This document shows positions 9,803 through 21,037 of a DNA stretch of 23,773 nucleotides, piece by piece; position 1 is the stretch's first letter, and every line of letters starts with the position of its first letter. The DNA is from Auxenochlorella pyrenoidosa (Eukaryota > Chlorophyta > Trebouxiophyceae > Chlorellales > Chlorellaceae), in assembly GCA_001430745.1 (NCBI GenBank), contig KQ481937.1:118044-141816 (forward strand), given 5' to 3'. Under the pieces are notes generated by a model, which ran no database searches, was not told the origin of the DNA, and saw nothing but the letters and a program-made list of their open reading frames with translations. The position numbers and the translations under genes were made by a program.

Positions 9803-11152
9803 TCATCCAAGTGCGTTGCTCCTCAACACAGCCAGCCGGCCGAGCAGAGCTGTGGCAGCAGCATGCATCGGGCCCTGGCTTCCGTAACCTTCTGCACCAT
9901 CGGCCACCACCTGGCCGTTGTCGATCCTGCAGAAAGCACAGAGGCGCACCAGCTGGGCAGATTGCCGCGCCAGGCGGCTTCAGGGCGCCACCAGGACGCC
10001 CGCGGCCAGCTGCAGCTGCGTCGCGCAGCAGTCGCAGAGCAGCTTGGTGGCGTGGCTCAGCTTGTTGCTTACGGCTGTCAAGTGCACTGTCTGCGTGCAC
10101 TGGCAGGACATGCGGGACATGCGGGGGGAGACAGGGAGTTTCAGCGCACGCGTGCTGCTTGAACGATGCGTGGGAGTGCGCGAGCCGTGTCGGCTGGCCA
10201 CTCCTCAGCACCTGGCACCGTAAGTCCCTTGCTTCTTGCCTGGCTGGGAAGCGCCGTGCTGCCGCCCCATGCCCAGCTGCCACACCCACCTCGCCCACCC
10301 CGTACAGCCTGGGCGCGCCTCTGTGGGCGTTTCCCTGCGCGTGGGCGTTTCCCTACCACTCTTGCCCCCCACTGCTGCCACCCTTGCCTGGATGGCTGGC
10401 AGCACCGCCGGGCCAGCGCACAGCCTGCAGTGGGCGCCATCACCAGCAGCAGCGCCTCCATGGCCAGCTGGCGCGTCGCCTGCTCCCGCCCAAGGGCGGC
10501 AGCAGCGGGTATGTGTGCGCCAGTTGTGCGTCATGCCCTCTATTTGTTCCTGGGGTGGCGCGACAGCACTGCACGCAGCGCAGGGGGGGGCGGGCATTGG
10601 GGGGAGCGCACAGGCGGACGGGTTGGCAGACGGGTGGGCAAGGCGCGGCAGGGTAAGGGAGGAGATGCGCTGCTGCCCCCACGGTCACACACCAGCCCTG
10701 ACCAACTGCAATAGCTACACACACTGCTGCAGTTGTCAGTGCCAGTGTGCCAGCGCCTTGCATGGGGCATGCATTGTATACATGATTGCGGCACGGGCGT
10801 GCAGTAACCGTAAGCCGAGGAAGTCTCTGCTGCCCTGGAGAGCGCAGTCTTGTACATTGTGCCGACTGCCAAGCTGTGCAGGATGAGGGCTGCGACTCGA
10901 GCGACTCTGCGCCTGGTGTCTGTGGAAGCGAGTAACCTGTATGTCAGGAGCAGCATAAGTTGTGCTGATGCCAACTGGAGCAGCTGCAGCCGGCACGGCC
11001 CTCCAGCAGCTTCCTGCAAGCATGCTGCAATCCAGGACAGCTACTGCAGGTATCAATGCTGCCAAGCATATACCAGGCATCGGGGTGCCATTGGATGACC
11101 AGCAGGGAATGGCTACGGCAGCTGCGGCTGCCAGTGGTAGCAGAGGCGGCAT
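9803..11152 (-). CDS. Possible multi-exon gene of unknown function, structure unresolved
   Basis: No family recognised. Three minus-strand stretches read more like protein than chance frames: about 11021-10800 (LQLLQLASAQLMLLLTYRLL, then VARVAALILHSLAVG, hydrophobic), about 10515-10440 (ALGREQATRQLAMEALLL) and 10074-9985 (SNKLSHATKLLCDCCATQLQ). A last exon may follow, ending at TGA 9805-9803 after SNALG. A possible first exon starts at ATG 11152 with a hydrophobic Ala/Leu run. Most internal splice joins could not be phased, so the whole model may be wrong. If real, it would be divergent from the phosphodiesterase gene, sharing about 100 bp of promoter. A strong-looking plus-strand donor (CACCGTAAGT, about 10216) argues for caution about strand. 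Confidence 0.27.
10323..10354. repeat. Imperfect direct repeat, 18-bp period
   Basis: GTGGGCGTTTCCCT occurs at 10323 and again at 10341, separated by GCGC. It lies inside the unresolved locus, probably in an intron. No function is evident. Confidence 0.7.
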
Positions 11153-11255
11153 CGGCGGTATGCTGGAATCCCGGGCAGGAATGGTTCTGAGCCTGGGCCC
11201 TCATGCGAGTCCCCCGCTCATCAGTTACCCAATCAAATTCATCCTTACTCCAACA

Positions 11256-14200
11256 ATGCGGGCTGCCATCGGTGCAATCCTGCTCCTGGTTGCCCTGGCC
11301 ACCTGCCAGGCTCGGCCCCCAAGCCCCAAGTTGCTTGGAAAGCCGCCCTATGCCATCGGTGGGTCTTTTTGGAATTAATGATGCACATGCGATGGTTGAT
11401 CGGATGCCCCGGAGCGAGCGCCTGCAACTCGCTCACCTGTCGCTGCAGGGCACCGTGGGCTCTGCGGCGTCTACCCTGAGCACACGATTAAGAGCTACAA
11501 GGGCGCGATCGAGGCTGGTGCAGATTTCATCGAGTGCGATGGTGCGCGCCCTTGCAGTTTTTAGGGAGAGAGGTGAACCGAGCGCCAGCGCTGCAGCGGC
11601 AGCCTCCTGGCCTGACGCTCCAGATGCTTTCCTGCAGCATAACCTGCGAGTTCTAATCTTGTCCTCCATCCACTGATGCAGTCGTTCCCACCCAGGACTG
11701 CAAGCTGATCTGCCGGCACGAGCCCGAGCTGACGTGAGCAGGCGGGCTGCACTTCCTTGCCTCAGGCCACGAGAATCTCAGTGCCAGCTGCCGGCGCCGC
11801 AAGCTGCTGCGATGATGCCTATGCTGAGATCTGCGCAGAGAGATGGGCACAAGGAGTCAATTCTCTTGATGATTGAGCCGCTCGCCGCTGCTGCTCCCTT
11901 CCACGCCATGCAGCGGCACCACTGATGCTGCAGCCAAGTTTCCGGACCGCGTGCAGACCTTCAACATCGATGGCTCCAGCGTGACGGTGGGATGTGGCGC
12001 CGGCATGGCACACCTGATCCCCACGGTCCTCCACGCACGGTGCCAGCCCTGCGTGGTTCTGTGCAGCCGCGCGTGTGGTGCACCCTATTGAGCGGCTGGC
12101 CCGGCGTGTGTGCTCAATGTGTGCCTGCTTGCCTGCATGCAGGGCGTGTTTTCCTTCAACCTGACCCTGGCTGAGGTCAAGACCCTGCGCGCCAAGCAGC
12201 GCGTCAACATCAGGCATGTCGCAGCCGCACTGCAAGCGCTGGTGTCCCCGCTTCAGTGCCTGCATGGGCGCCGGCGGGTTGGAAGCCTACCAGCAGCCCT
12301 CGCGCTTGCATGCACATTCTGCTGCCTGCGCCAACTCGAGGCCTACCTGGCGCCCTGCCAGAACAGGGCCTCGTCCATCGCCCAGAGCTACACCCACGCC
12401 TCCCCCCCCCAGCACTGTGCAGGGACCCTCAGTACGACGGCCTCTACGAGGTGCCCACCCTGGCCGAGTACCTGGCCGTTGCAAAGGTGGGCACCGGAGA
12501 CACCGGAGCAGCCAGGGACAAGCAGTGCCCCCCACCATGCTTGCTCCGGCGGAAGGGCGGTGGCGCGTTTGGCTGTCTTTCTGCTGCGGCACTACTCAAA
12601 ACCAGACCAGGCATTGACCCGACGGGGTGCTCCTCTGCTGGTCTTGCTTTGCAGGGCGCCCCGCGTGTGGTTGGCATCTACCCGGGTGCGTCTGGCTCGC
12701 AGATGGGGGTGCATGGCTGAACGGGCATCTGTGGGCCGCCCGACCCCGACGAATCACCTGCACCACGTGACGCGCACCTGCCATTCCTCACAGCCGCCGC
12801 CTCCCCCCGCACCCGTCCCCCTGTGCCTCTGCAGAGACCAAGCACCCCTCCTTCCACGACTCGCTGAGCCTGAAGTGCTTCAACGGCAAGACCTTCACCC
12901 AGGCCGTCATCGAGCAGCTGGTGAGCCCATGCCCGGGGGCATGGGCAGCACTGAAACTGCAGCCAACCACCTTGGAGGGAGGGGCATGCGCTGCGGGCCA
13001 GCCGGCATGGTGCGAGTTGCTTGCATGTGTGCACGATGCCTGGGCTTCCGCACTGCCCGTGGTGCAGGCCGCTGCAGGGTACACCGGCGCCATCAACACG
13101 CCCGAGTGGCGCGCCCGCCCGGCCTTTCTGCAGTCGTTCGAGGCAAGCCAGCCGCCAGCGGGTCATGTCACATGTCACCGGTGCATGCTCCCGTTGGCAG
13201 GCGCAGAACGCCGCTGACAGCCAATGTTGTGCCCCCCTGCACCGGGACATGCCTCCACCTTTTGCACCCTTGTCTGTGCCCCGCGCAGCGTGCCAACCTC
13301 ATCGCCTCGAGCAAGCTGACCAAGCTGCCCATGGTCTTCCTCACCGACGACTTCGATGTGGTGGGTGGGGCCGCCCGCAACGCCGCGCGTGCCTGGGCCT
13401 GCAGCAGTCTCGCCCGCTTGCTGCAAGGTATCCCCTGGCTTGCACACACACCCAACCGCGCTTGCACCTTCCACCGGCCCCCTGCCTGCAGACTGTGCCC
13501 TATGAGAGCGTCACCTATGGCGAGGTGCTGGCCAACAAGACTGCCCTCACGCAGGTACGCGCTGCACGCCGGCCAGGGTCAGCTAGGCATGGCTAGGCGG
13601 TGCTCAGCACTACACCACAGGCAGGGCCGTGTGTGGAGCCATCCATCCCCACATGCTGGGCGCAGCCCCACCAACAGTTGCCTAACCCGCCCCAACCCCC
13701 TCCACTCGTGCAGCTGTATGCCAAGGGTGTGCGCGGCATCGGCCCCTACAAGAACACTCTGGTGGGCCAGACCCCCACCTTCAACATTGATGCCTCGGTG
13801 AGTGGCCGACAAGCCGGGGGGGCACTATGCAGGCGAAACCTGGGCTAAGCCGAATGCAGGCCCGCCTCGCCACCAGCCGAGGAGGCCTTGCTGTGCCCCC
13901 GCCCACTGCCGCAGACCATCCCTGCCGGCGTTGCCCTGGTCAAGCGCCTGCACGCCATCGGCTTCCAGGTGCACATCTACACGCTGCGGTGAGCAATCAG
14001 GGCGCAACAGCACAGCACAGCAGCACCAGACAGGGCGCTGACCCATGGCACGGCCGCCAGGCGGCGCCCAGCTCCCAAAGTTGCGGGACTGGGGGCACTG
14101 GCATGCCTTGGGAGGGCCGCCAGCTGCACCTGAGAGCTGTGGAAGGGAGGTCGCAAAAACACAGCTGCGCATGTTTCAAATTGCCATGCCCCTCTCACCC

Positions 14201-14543
14201 GCCTTCTTTGCCGCCGCAGCAACGAGGCCATCCGCCCGGATGGCTCTGGCTACCTGTCCTGGACCTTCCAGGTGGGTGTGGGGGAGAGGGCCCCACTGCG
14301 GGCGACGCTGGGCAGTGCTGCTGCAAATTGTGGGCTCGTGCACACTGCCGCCCCGCCTTTTGCACAGCTCCCAACAGATATCAATCTGTACCCTGTCCCT
14401 GGCCCTCCTGTTGCTGCGTGCAGGAAGACCCGTATTTCGAGTATGAGCTGTTCTACAAGCGCGTGGGCATCGACGGCGCCTTCACCGACCAGGCGCACAC
14501 CCTGGCCCGCTACCTGAAGGAGAACTTCCCCAGCAAGGCCTGA
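11256..14543 (+). CDS. Secreted glycerophosphodiester phosphodiesterase (GDPD family)
   Basis: Hydrolyses glycerophosphodiesters to sn-glycerol-3-phosphate plus an alcohol. Exons: 11256-11358, 11449-11541, 11682-11733, 11914-11986, 12143-12213, 12423-12486, 12655-12685, 12835-12920, 13068-13142, 13289-13360, 13492-13554, 13714-13797, 13915-13988, 14220-14271, 14424-14543; 370 aa, all phases agreeing. ATG 11256 opens a signal peptide ([16 protein letters not shown]). The TIM-barrel signature is present: GHRG (35-38), PEHT (44-47), AGADFIECD with metal ligands E63 and D65, and H78 in CRHEPELT; H36 and H78 match the catalytic histidine pair of the family. [37 protein letters not shown] and GIDGAFTD follow in the usual plant-type order. 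Two introns begin with GC. An extracellular form could recover phosphate or glycerol from lipid head groups; that role is inference. Confidence 0.95.
12214..12422 (+). other. GC-AG intron of the phosphodiesterase gene
   Basis: The donor is CAG|GCATGT and the acceptor CTGTGCAG|G. Using the nearby GT (12218-12219) shifts the frame, while the GC donor gives ..[15 protein letters not shown], matching the family. Confidence 0.8.
13143..13288 (+). other. GC-AG intron of the phosphodiesterase gene
   Basis: The donor is GAG|GCAAGC and the acceptor CCGCGCAG|C, joining FLQSFE to [14 protein letters not shown] in phase 0. No GT donor close to the exon end gives the same protein. Confidence 0.75.
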
Positions 14544-15340
14544 ACTGGCTCAGCCCTGGGTGGCCCCCCCGTGGGCATGGGCGCCTCTGCCAAATGCTAG
14601 TGGGTGCTGAATCCATCCTGCAGCCGTGAGCACTTTTGACCATGATGCCTTTCTGATGACCATGGTGCCTTTCTCAATACTCGCCCTGTCCTCATCCCCT
14701 TTTTGGTGGCAACGTGAAGACGCTGATCCTGCTAGTAGTTATACGCATACTTTTGTGAAATTGCCCGTCGGCCTTTTGGAATTTCTTCAGACTGCCTTTC
14801 ATTCTTTGCACCATCACTTTTGAGCACATTGTGCGTCGGCTCTGCCGCTGCTACTCCTGCCGTCTGCCACTCCTGCCTCTCACCTTTGCTGCTGGCCCCA
14901 CCAATTGCCAGGCGCTCTGCTGTGGGCGACTCAAACGGTGCTGCCTGCATGCCCTCCCAACCGCCCAAGGCCTGTGCAACACATCTAGGAGAATTTCGTT
15001 AAGGGGAGAGCGCCCCGCGTGGCGATGGTAGATGCAACAGAAGGCCGCTCTGGGGCAGGCAATATAAACAAGTGCAGCGCATAACAGGGTAAGCAGCGGG
15101 AATTGAATCAGAAGATGGCGTAACGAAGGGGTGCCTGCAAGACGTCGCTGCCGGCGTGACCAGCAAAGTCGTGGCCAGCAGGAGGGGAGGAGGCGGTACA
15201 GAGGGATGCAGAGCTGACCTAAAAAGCAGACAACTAGGGTCACACAATAAGCGGTGCGGGGGTGCGCGTCCGTGCTGCCAGCAGTGCAATGCGCACGGCT
15301 GGAGGCGGGCACGCCTCCCATGCCGTAACTGCGCCGCTCG
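14544..15340. other. Convergent 3' interval between phosphodiesterase and protease 1
   Basis: Two genes converge here, so it should hold both 3' UTRs. A 17-bp direct repeat with one mismatch occurs at 14638-14654 and 14658-14674 (GACCATGATGCCTTTCT and GACCATGGTGCCTTTCT). No gene or RNA is seen. Confidence 0.55.
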
Positions 15341-17944
15341 CTACGCCGCAATCCACACTTGGATCTCGCTGGTGTAGTCCCGCACATCGGTCTGCGGGGA
15401 GGGACCAGAATCCAGCGGTCGGGGGCGTGCAGCCCTGGAGGGCCGGGCGGGCATGCAGGGTGCTGTATTCTCTACGCCGGCTTGTCTCATCCCTGGCCGG
15501 CCCGCTAATCCCGCCTGCCCAGCTCACATAGAAGCCGTAGTCGACGTCTGAGCAGGAGGGGCCATTGCTGACGATGCCGATGATGGTGGCGTTGCCGGCG
15601 GGGCTAGCATAGTCGCGGAGGAACAGGGGGCCGCCTGCGCGGGAAGGGGCACGGCAGCGGTTGGGGGCTGACTGGCACGCAGCTCCCCCGCTCTCGGCAG
15701 ACTGCGGGGCCGCAGCCAGTTTGTGCTTCCGTTTGGAGGAGGTGGGCGGGCGGTGGAAGAGGCACCTGGATGCCGGGGCGGGCATCAATGAGGGCGCTGG
15801 GCGAGGGGTGCGGCCTGCGCCGTGGGGGGCATGCCGCGGGGTGGGGGGGGCGGGCGTGCCTGGCAGGCGCGCCCGTGGCCCTCACCAGAGTCGCCTGCAC
15901 AGGCGTTGGCCCCCGTCTGCGGGTTGAGGGCGCAGATCATGTCGGGGAAGGAGGGCATGGGGCAGGTGCCCGGCGCGCCCTGGTTGTTCCAGTCAAAGGG
16001 CGCCGCCAGCTGCAGCTGCGCATACAGCAGGGTGTCACTGGCGGGCGTGTCTTCGCTGCCGTCCGTCCTGCCCCACCCGGCCACCTGTGGGCGCATGAGA
16101 GGGGAGGGGGCGCAGGGGAGGCTCTGGGATGCCATGCAGGCCTGCAGCGCTGCGGGGCGCCGCCGCCAAGCGCTCGCCCTGGCAAACCACAGGTGCGGGC
16201 GGGGCGGCTGGCCGCAGCCGTGGGCCCCCGCAGCAGCCGGCGCGCACCTCTGCCACCTCGCCCGACGTCAGCTGCAGGTCTGGCGAGGGCAGCTGTATGA
16301 GCACGGGGTTGGGCACCGGGGTGGCCAACTGGATGACGGCGAGGTCGTAGTTGGGGGGGGGCGGGGTCACGTAAAAGTCTCGCAGGTCCTGGTTCCACCC
16401 CTCCAGGGCCGAGGCGTTGTAGTCTGCAGGGCAGCGCGCGGGCGGCGGCTATTGGGCATCGAGGGGTGAAGGCATCATCCCCCGGGACTGGCAGCCCTCA
16501 AAGGCTGGGGGCTGGGCACAGGCCAGGCTGCCAGGTGGCTACGCGCTTGCATGTCGCGAGCCTAGGCGCGGGGTGCGCCACTGCGGACCGTGCAGGCACA
16601 CGTGCATGCCTGAGGCAGGGACCGCCAGCCCAGGGTAAGGCTGGCTGCGGTCCATGCCCTGCCTTGCCCAGCCGTGTTCCTCCCCCAGCCCTGCCACAGA
16701 TCCCTTTTCCGCCGGCGCCCTGCCCCTGCCCCCTCACTCGGGTGCACAATCACGCCAGAGGCTGTGTAATTGACGCCCCGGTTCTCCAGCAGGAAATTCT
16801 CGGCGGAGAGCAGGCCCTCAGGCTGAATCACCACGCAGTGAGCGGCTGCAGGCAGGGGAGGGGGGACGGCCAGACCTGGTGACAGGCAGGGGGCGTGGCG
16901 TGCGCAACAGGCCCCCTGTGCAGAGCCCATCGGCCCCAGGAACGGCCCGGGCCGAGCCGGCTGGCCAAGCAGGGCGCGAGCCGCAGGCGTCTGCCGTCCG
17001 CGGGCTCCCCGCCCAGCCAGCCGTGCCGGCAGCCTGCTCAGCACCATGCTGACCTGTCAGCACCGCTGTGGGGCTGATCAGCGAGCCGCCGCAGGCGTGC
17101 GTCCACACAATGCCCCCCAAGCCGTCGCTGGTGGGCAGCTTGATGCGGACCTGTGGGGCGTGGGCAGGCCAGGCCAGGGGGGCGGGCTGGCGCTCAGGCA
17201 CCCCGGTGGGATCAACACTTTGCAGGCTGCTTGGGGGCAAGGTGGGGGGCACTCCTGGGCAGCGGGCGGGGGCTGCCCACTGACAGCGGGCATGCCTGCG
17301 CCATGCCGGCAGGCGGCTTCGCCGCACTGCCTCTATTCGGCCTCGTTACGCTTTGGCCTGTTATGAAGATGCCACTGGCGCACACTACTGTGCACCGTCC
17401 TGCCATTGCGGCCCAGCGTGTGGCGCTGACCAGCGGGGCCCAGTCATGGACGCCTGGAGGGGGCGGCGCGGGCCAATGCCAGGCCGCAGCGCGCCCAGAC
17501 GCTTCATAACTCCGGGTCGCTCACCATGAAGTCAAACACCCCGGCTGGCGCAGGGGCCCCATTGTAGATGTCTGCCGACACTTGGATGGCACCCGGCCGC
17601 CCCGCTGCAAGGGCAAGCCAACAGAACATGGTGACGACCTGCCGTGGCTTCTGTGCACCAGAGCCGACCGCCAACGTAGTGTGATGCTGGAGGTGTTTTC
17701 GGCCAGCCCGCAACGTGTGCATGTGCATTGGTGGCTCCCACGACAAGCAGGCAGCTGCAGCGGTGGCAGCTGCGCCGCCAGCTGGTTGGCCGCCGCCGGT
17801 GCCACCCAGGAAGCTCGTTTACTTGAGGGGCCTGCCGGGGTGCCGCAAGCACTGCAATCGCATCTCACCCGCTACAAGCGCCGCCTGGGCGGCCGCCAGC
17901 AGCAGAAGAGTGGCCTGTGCCACTCCCCTGTGCCGCGGGCCCAT
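15341..17944 (-). CDS. Secreted S1-family serine protease, copy 1
   Basis: Trypsin/chymotrypsin-fold endopeptidase. Exons 5' to 3': 17944-17869, 17604-17525, 17150-17054, 16845-16738, 16423-16248, 16084-15886, 15634-15528, 15391-15341 (TAG); 297 aa, phases agreeing. ATG 17944 opens a signal peptide (ATLLLLAAAQAALVA). The mature domain probably begins at IYNG (38-41), preceded by Asp37. Catalytic triad: H87 in TAAHC, D147 in NYDLAV, S245 in AGDSGGP. Disulfide cysteines flanking the His, CxxPSFPDMIC, and the pair at the active Ser and GPSC are in place. The residue six before the Ser (position 189) is Asn, not the Asp of true trypsins, so specificity for Lys/Arg is not expected. It is the most diverged of the three copies, has one intron (16085-16247) the others lack, and a proline run (PPPP) before the Asp. 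Confidence 0.93.
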
Positions 17945-18546
17945 GTCCCGAAGGTGCGCTGGCGGTGGCGCTCGGACGTTCAAATTGACAAAATAAGCCG
18001 GGGGGAGGGGGGAAAGGAAGGTGCAAAAGGTACCCGGCAGAGTCCTGTCCTCAACGCGTGAGAAACGGCACGGCTGCGGCGACTAGCAGCGGTCGGAAGG
18101 TGAAAGATGACAGGCAGAGTGTTCCGGTGCTCGCCGCACAAACACGGCGAGTCAGACCTCTGCTGTCCTTGCGCAGCGTGGCATTGCGTCGCTGCAAACC
18201 TGACCCACGCCTTTCAGTCAAGACCTCATATGAATGCAATCTTGCACATGTGAGGGTGCAACAGTTTCAATTTTCATTCAGGGTATTCATGGAGACTGAC
18301 CGTCGAGCCATGTGGCATGGCGGTGCAGAGGCATGGATTGGCGAGGGAGAGGAGAGCATTGCATTGGGGGGACAGATCGGGACAGATCAGGATGAATCAT
18401 TCAGGGCATCAGAGGGTTCTAGAAACGAGCGTGGTGCATGGCACAGAGGATGTGGGGATGCAGTGCATGGAATCTGGAGGATTTGGAGGATGGGTGACAA
18501 AATTGTGTCGCGGACAAAGCAGGAGGGTGCAGCGTGCCGTTGGGCC
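17945..18546. other. Interval between protease copies 1 and 2
   Basis: It should carry the promoter of copy 1 (reading left) and the 3' UTR of copy 2. The 10-bp unit GGGACAGATC is tandem at 18369-18388. No gene or clear TATA element is seen. Confidence 0.5.
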
Positions 18547-20048
18547 TCACGCCACCCAGGCCGCCACCTCTGCCAGGTAGCGCCTGAGGTCGGTGTAGTT
18601 TGCGAACCCGCGCTGGTCGCAGGCGGGGCCGTTGGACACGATGCCGACCTGCACCGCTGCGCCGGTCAGGTAGTCGCGCAGGATCAGGGGGCCGCCTGCG
18701 GGTAGGGAACAGCGGGAGCAGCAGGGCAGGTGAGCCTGGCGCCTGCCATGGCAGCGTGGTGCAGAGCCGCAAGGTGTGCTGCATGCCGATGGTGTGCACA
18801 GAAGCAGCTGAACTATCTGGCGGGCGGGCAGGCTCACCCGAGTCGCCTGCGCAGCTGTTTGCGCCGTTCACGACATTCACAGCGCACAGCGTGTCGGTGA
18901 ACGACGGCGAGGGGCAGGTGCCCGGCGCGCCCTGGTTGGCAAAGTCAAACGGCGCCGCATACTGCAGCTGCGCATACAGCAGCGTGTCGCTGGCGGGCAG
19001 GCTCTCGTCGCTGCCGGTGCGGCCCCAGCCCGCCACCTCCAGCGCCTGCCCGGGGGCCAGCTGCATGTCGGCGGCGGGCAGCTGGATAGGCTGCGCGTCT
19101 GGCACGGGGGATGCCAGGCGGATGACGGCGATGTCGTAGTTGGGGGCCAGGGGCGAGTCGACAGAGCCGTCGGAGAAGTCGTCGTTCTGGCGGGTGAGGG
19201 CGGCGGGGTCGTAGCTGGGGTGCACGGTGTAGGCGCGGGCCTCGTACTGCGTGCCCCCCACCTCCAGCACCAGGGCGTCCAGGGGCATCACGCTGCCGTC
19301 CTCAAAGTGCAGGCAGTGCGCGGCTGCAGCAGCGGGCAGACGGGGGCCAGGGGCACAGGGGAAGGGTGAGCAGGGGCGAGGGGAGCTTGCATGCCTGGCC
19401 AGGCAGGCAGCACCAATGCAAGCAGAGGAAGACCATCTGGGTTTGAATTTTGTTCAGCATAGCATGGCAGCTTTATTGACGTCTTCCGTGCTGCAGAAGC
19501 GCCGGCAGGCGGACGCCTGCTCACCCGTTAGCACCGCGTCAGGGCCGACGAGGGAGCCGCCGCAGATGTGGGAGAGCGCGATCGTGCCGGTATCCTGGCT
19601 CTGCGTCCACACCTTCATGTTGACCATCCACGGGAATGCGCCCACCGGTGCAGGCTGTCCATTGTAAATGTCGGCCGACACGTCAATGCTGCTTGCGGCG
19701 GGGCCTGGGGCAGCGGCGGCGGCAGAGGCCGGCGCCTCTGCCTGCAGAGGGGCTGACGCGTCACGCAGGCGGCGGCCTGCAGGTTACAATCCAGGGATCG
19801 CTGGATGCAGTCAGATCATGACGAGGGAACAACACAGGACTGCAAGTCTCTCTGCCCTGGCCACGGAGAGACACTGCTGCATGGGCGGCAGCTGCGCAGA
19901 GCCGCCTCTGTGGCACGCTTGGCCAGGTACTGCACTAGACATGTCGCTCGTCGCTTGTCAGCTTGCACTCGCCTGCTGCAATGCCGGATGCTTGGAGTGT
20001 CAGCAGCACCAGTAGGGCCGCACCAGGCAGGCCACAAGAGCGGCTCAT
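18547..20048 (-). CDS. Secreted S1-family serine protease, copy 2 (intron-poor)
   Basis: Exons 5' to 3': 20048-19973, 19737-19525, 19323-18838, 18695-18547 (TGA); 307 aa. ATG 20048 opens a signal peptide (GAALLVLLTLQASGIAA). A short Ala/Pro pro-region leads to IYNG (49-52) after Asp48. Catalytic triad: H99 in TAAHC, D160 in NYDIAV, S258 in AGDSGGP; position 189 is Asn252. It aligns to copy 3 throughout but lacks three of that gene's six introns, each removed exactly: at PWM|V, at HP|SYDP and before NYTDLR. The first intron uses a GC donor. A 279-bp part of exon 3 is almost identical to copy 3. Substrate is unknown; secretion and the triad are well supported. Confidence 0.94.
18937..19215 (-). 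repeat. Near-identical coding block shared with protease copy 3
   Basis: 279 bp match 21580-21858 with two differences by eye, at about 19146 and 19181. The next 99 bp of the same exon (18838-18936) differ at about 14 positions and the neighbouring exon sequence upstream differs much more. This is a signature of local gene conversion. Confidence 0.88.
19738..19972 (-). other. GC-AG first intron of protease copy 2
   Basis: The donor is CAG|GCGAGT and the acceptor GGCAG|AG. It joins GIAA to EAPASA in phase 1, the same place as the first intron of copies 1 and 3. Confidence 0.8.
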
Positions 20049-21037
20049 GTTGTCAGGCTGGCTTGTAGGGTCGGGGGCCGCTGAAGAGGTTTAGAGGGAT
20101 CGGTCACGATGACAGAAAGACTCACAGGCAGGCGAGACGTGGGCTTTTGTAACAACGCAAAGCAACGCGGGGGCACCACAGCTTCGCGACAGTGCAGGCA
20201 CACGGGCCGGGGGTCAAGCGCGGCAGCTGGCGGGGCCTGAGAAGGGAAGCTACAGCAGCCAGCAAGCGAAGCGGTGGAGTGCTTTACTCTGCGGAGCCTT
20301 GCAGGGCGCTGCCGCGTGCCGCCAGCGGTGAGCACTTGGCACGAGGCCAGCCCATCACTTCAATTCCGCAGGTGAGCTCTTGACACTGGTAAGTAGGGTA
20401 TTTGCTCCGCAACGACCCTAGAGCTGAGCTGCGTGGTCAGCCTGGGTGCTGCATTGCCAGCGGGAGCTCCGATGCCACGCCCCCAAGCGTGTGGCCTGAT
20501 GCTCGCCACATGCGCATGCATCCATGACGCTGCTCTCTGTCTTTCGCAGATCCATAGGCTTCCAAGTTCTCTGGTTAGAGAACAGATGATGCATGGCAAT
20601 TTTTGAAGCATTGTGTGAACACTCTTTCCTTGTGTGCCAATGTGCCTCCTCTCCATGCCGCCGCAGCACCGCCCTTTCCGTTAGTCAGGATGCCTGCAAG
20701 TGTGTGCTGCACCTTGGCCACTTCTGGCAGTTACAGCAGAGGTCTGACGTGTGTGTTGACTTGCAAGAAATCACTTGCAAGCAGAGGATGCGTAGCACCA
20801 AGGATGAAGGAGAGCTGAAGGAAGGACGAATCAGGGCATCAAAAATGAGGGAACAGTGATAACAGATCAGAGGCATCAGGAAAATTTTGCAGTGGATTTG
20901 GCGCTATACAAATAATTGACAGCTGAGATGAGCAAGAACAGGGAGGGAGGGAGCCGAAATGCCTCCTGCCGCCCTTGCTGCTGAGAATGACAGGCACACC
21001 TCAGGGCTGGAGCAGGCGGCTGGAGGCGGCATGCCGC
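20049..21037. other. Interval between protease copies 2 and 3
   Basis: It contains the promoter region of copy 2 and the 3' UTR of copy 3. The part from about 20500 to 20960 is less GC-rich than the genes. Open frames on both strands show no family features and no consistent splice chain. No RNA gene or repeat is evident. Confidence 0.5.

Noticed and set aside
9718..10656. Long plus-strand open frame (312 codons)
   Set aside because: Long stop-free frames are common on both strands of GC-rich DNA. This one has low-complexity Ala/Arg/Pro composition and no motif, and overlaps better minus-strand stretches.
12110..13801. 563-codon plus-strand open frame
   Set aside because: It runs across phosphodiesterase exons and introns in changing frames; the conserved protein is obtained only by splicing.
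17582..18061. Plus-strand frame opposite protease copy 1
   Set aside because: It is antisense to exons 1 and 2, which carry the signal peptide and IYNG start of the protease.
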